Origin: an uncultured Haloferula sp.
GTDB taxonomy: Bacteria; Verrucomicrobiota; Verrucomicrobiae; Verrucomicrobiales; Akkermansiaceae
Reading direction: 5' to 3'
Assembly (NCBI GenBank): GCA_946885645.1
Contig: CAMPGU010000080.1
Location: 1 to 14,678, forward strand
Length of the DNA stretch: 14,678 nucleotides
Positions 13,908 to 14,678 of the stretch are shown piece after piece (position 1 is the stretch's first letter; each line of letters opens with the position of its first letter). The notes under the pieces were generated by a model. The model worked only from the letters and a program-made list of their open reading frames with translations, had not been told where the DNA came from and searched no databases. Both the position numbers and the translations under genes were made by a program.

Positions 13908-13969
13908 TGCGAGCGGGCGCCATGACCCGGATGCAGCTTGAGATTAGGCCGGATTTTCGCAGATTCTGC

Positions 13970-13998
13970 TTGGCAAGTCGCTCGGGCTCCTTCAGTTT
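13970..13998 (+). promoter_or_regulatory. possible promoter of rpsP
   Basis: TTGGCA (13970-13975) is followed after 17 nt by CAGTTT (13993-13998). The -35 box matches others in the window and the -10 box is poor. Unlike the other genes, rpsP would then have a leader of about 40 nt, containing the hairpin at 14008-14030. Confidence 0.3.
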
Positions 13999-14007
13999 CC
14001 CCGCCCT

Positions 14008-14030
14008 CCCGCCAACCGGCGGGTGCTTTT
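14008..14030 (+). terminator. terminator-like hairpin in the rpsP leader, possible attenuator
   Basis: CCCGCC (14008-14013), loop AACC, GGCGGG (14018-14023) form a perfect 6-bp GC stem, followed by TGCTTTT. This resembles an intrinsic terminator. It ends 16 nt before the rpsP ATG and lies downstream of the promoter candidate. It could therefore end the upstream NTF2-like transcript, or attenuate rpsP, or do both. Confidence 0.5.
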
Positions 14031-14046
14031 CCGAACGAATACTCAC

Positions 14047-14301
14047 ATGGCCGTAGCTCTCCGCCTCAACCGCCAGGGAACCAAGGACCGTCCCTACTAC
14101 AAGATCGTCGCCGTCGATAGCCGCAAGCGCCGCGACGGACGTTACATCGAGCAGGTCGGCACGTACGATCCGCTCAAGGAAGGCGCGAATTACACCGTGG
14201 ACCTGGAGAAGGCCGAGAAGTGGATCGGCGTGGGTGCCCAGGTCTCCGAGACCGTGAACAGCATCATCCGCAAGGCTCGCACCGCCGCGTCGAAGGCTTA
14301 G
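14047..14301 (+). CDS. rpsP: 30S ribosomal protein S16
   Basis: This 84-residue protein is ribosomal protein S16, a component of the small-subunit body needed for 30S assembly. The sequence is diagnostic: it begins [20 protein letters not shown] and continues with [23 protein letters not shown] and the stretch ending in [15 protein letters not shown], all typical of S16. The length is normal. The ATG at 14047 gives the canonical N-terminus; a GTG at 14023 is in frame but inside the leader hairpin. No Shine-Dalgarno sequence is visible before the ATG (the preceding bases are CGAATACTCAC), which is notable for such a highly expressed gene. In many bacteria rpsP is followed by rimM and trmD. Here the next gene is prfA, and an intrinsic terminator separates them. 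Confidence 0.97.
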   Translation: MAVALRLNRQGTKDRPYYKIVAVDSRKRRDGRYIEQVGTYDPLKEGANYTVDLEKAEKWIGVGAQVSETVNSIIRKARTAASKA

Positions 14302-14326
14302 CCTGACGTAGCACCGGAATTTTTCG

Positions 14327-14354
14327 GCCGCACCTCTCGGAGGTGCGGCTTTTT
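14327..14354 (+). terminator. intrinsic terminator after rpsP
   Basis: A perfect 10-bp stem GCCGCACCTC (14327-14336) with GAGGTGCGGC (14340-14349) and a three-base loop is followed directly by five T (14350-14354). It is a textbook Rho-independent terminator, 25 bp after the rpsP stop codon, and should isolate rpsP from prfA. Confidence 0.92.
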
Positions 14355-14387
14355 CGTATCTCTGTCGCCCGCATTCTCCCCGATTCC

Positions 14388-14678
14388 ATGGATTACACCG
14401 CCCTGATCGAGCAGCGCCGCCGCCGCGCGGGGGAGATCGACGACATGATCTCCGACGCCTCCTTCTTCGGCGATCCGAAGCGGGCTTCCGAGATCATGCG
14501 CGAGCACCGGCGGCTGAAAGAGACGCTGGCCCTATGGGGCCGCCTGAGCGAGGCGAAGCGCCAGCTCGAGGAGAACGAGGACCTGGCGAAGGCGGACGAT
14601 CCGGAACTGGCGGAGATCGCCCGGGAGGAGATTCCGGCCCTGCAGGCGGAGATCGCGAAGCTTTCCGAGGACATCCAG
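14388..14678 (+). CDS. prfA: peptide chain release factor 1, N-terminal part (runs off the window)
   Basis: Ninety-seven codons are present from the ATG at 14388 to the window edge without a stop. The sequence begins MDYTALIEQRRRRAGEIDDM and continues through FFGDPKRASEIMREHRRLKE and DDPELAEIAREEIPALQAEI. This is the helical domain 1 of class I release factors: the 'dP.....' stretch, then the helix with REHRRLKE, then the acidic 'D.EL...A..E...L' helix. The plain start without a programmed frameshift near codon 25 favours RF1 (prfA, reading UAA and UAG) over RF2. The GGQ and PxT motifs would lie beyond the window. No Shine-Dalgarno sequence or clear promoter is seen in the 33 bp between the upstream terminator and the ATG. 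Confidence 0.85.
   Translation, partial: MDYTALIEQRRRRAGEIDDMISDASFFGDPKRASEIMREHRRLKETLALWGRLSEAKRQLEENEDLAKADDPELAEIAREEIPALQAEIAKLSEDIQ

Noticed and set aside
13786..14046. An 86-codon minus-strand frame filling the gap before rpsP.
   Set aside because: It overlaps the NTF2-like gene and the leader hairpin, lacks a ribosome-binding site, and has a random-looking basic composition.
1..14678. Defence island, CRISPR array, prophage or mobile element.
   Set aside because: No direct-repeat array, transposase, integrase, toxin-antitoxin pair or tRNA attachment site is visible. Gene content is mostly housekeeping.

Overview
The window is GC-rich, densely packed chromosomal DNA from a bacterium. 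The overall protein flavour points to Verrucomicrobiota, probably a Luteolibacter/Haloferula-like member of Verrucomicrobiaceae. Supporting signs are the short UvrC, a secreted protein ending in an EF-hand-loop C-terminal region of a kind common in that phylum, a RodA with variant motifs, rpsP followed by prfA, and start codons with little Shine-Dalgarno signal. This assignment is inference from sequence character, not a database match. I see no tRNA, rRNA, insertion sequence, CRISPR array or prophage gene. It looks like ordinary core chromosome with one or two accessory genes.

Layout. Positions 46-3761 (minus) hold an exbB-exbD-TPR operon: an inner-membrane proton-channel pair followed by a large exported tetratricopeptide-repeat protein. 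Divergent from it, uvrC (3969-5516, plus) encodes a compact excinuclease subunit. It converges with 7 bp to spare on trpD (5524-6573, minus), which lies behind a sodium:solute symporter (6632-8446, minus) and a CxxC thioredoxin-family protein (8504-9085, minus). A 207-bp divergent intergenic region then leads to a secreted protein of unknown function (9293-10834, plus) and to moeB with a fused rhodanese domain (10913-12046, plus). The last 29 bp of moeB overlap the 3' end of rodA (12018-13262, minus). Divergent from rodA is a small membrane-anchored NTF2/SnoaL-like protein (13395-13907, plus). It is followed by rpsP (14047-14301, plus), a strong intrinsic terminator, and the first 97 codons of prfA, which runs off the end.

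How the genes fit together. Only the exbB/exbD/TPR set looks like one functional unit: a proton-motive-force-driven inner-membrane motor with a periplasmic partner. rodA serves cell-wall elongation, rpsP and prfA serve translation, uvrC serves DNA repair, trpD serves tryptophan synthesis, and moeB-rhodanese serves sulfur-carrier activation. Their neighbours do not tie them into one pathway.

The most interesting signal is regulatory. Several genes have a TTGNCA-like -35 box and a TANGNT-like -10 box placed so that only 8-14 nt separate the -10 box from the start codon, and few have a convincing Shine-Dalgarno sequence. This suggests widespread leaderless or near-leaderless mRNAs. Other points of note are a terminator-like hairpin in the rpsP leader, a UvrC that nearly lacks the linker between its UVR and nuclease domains, and a palindrome in the 9086-9292 intergenic region. 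No gap exceeds 300 bp. The larger gaps (3762-3968, 9086-9292, 13263-13394, 13908-14046) hold the promoters and elements listed. I did not find a convincing wholly new system here.
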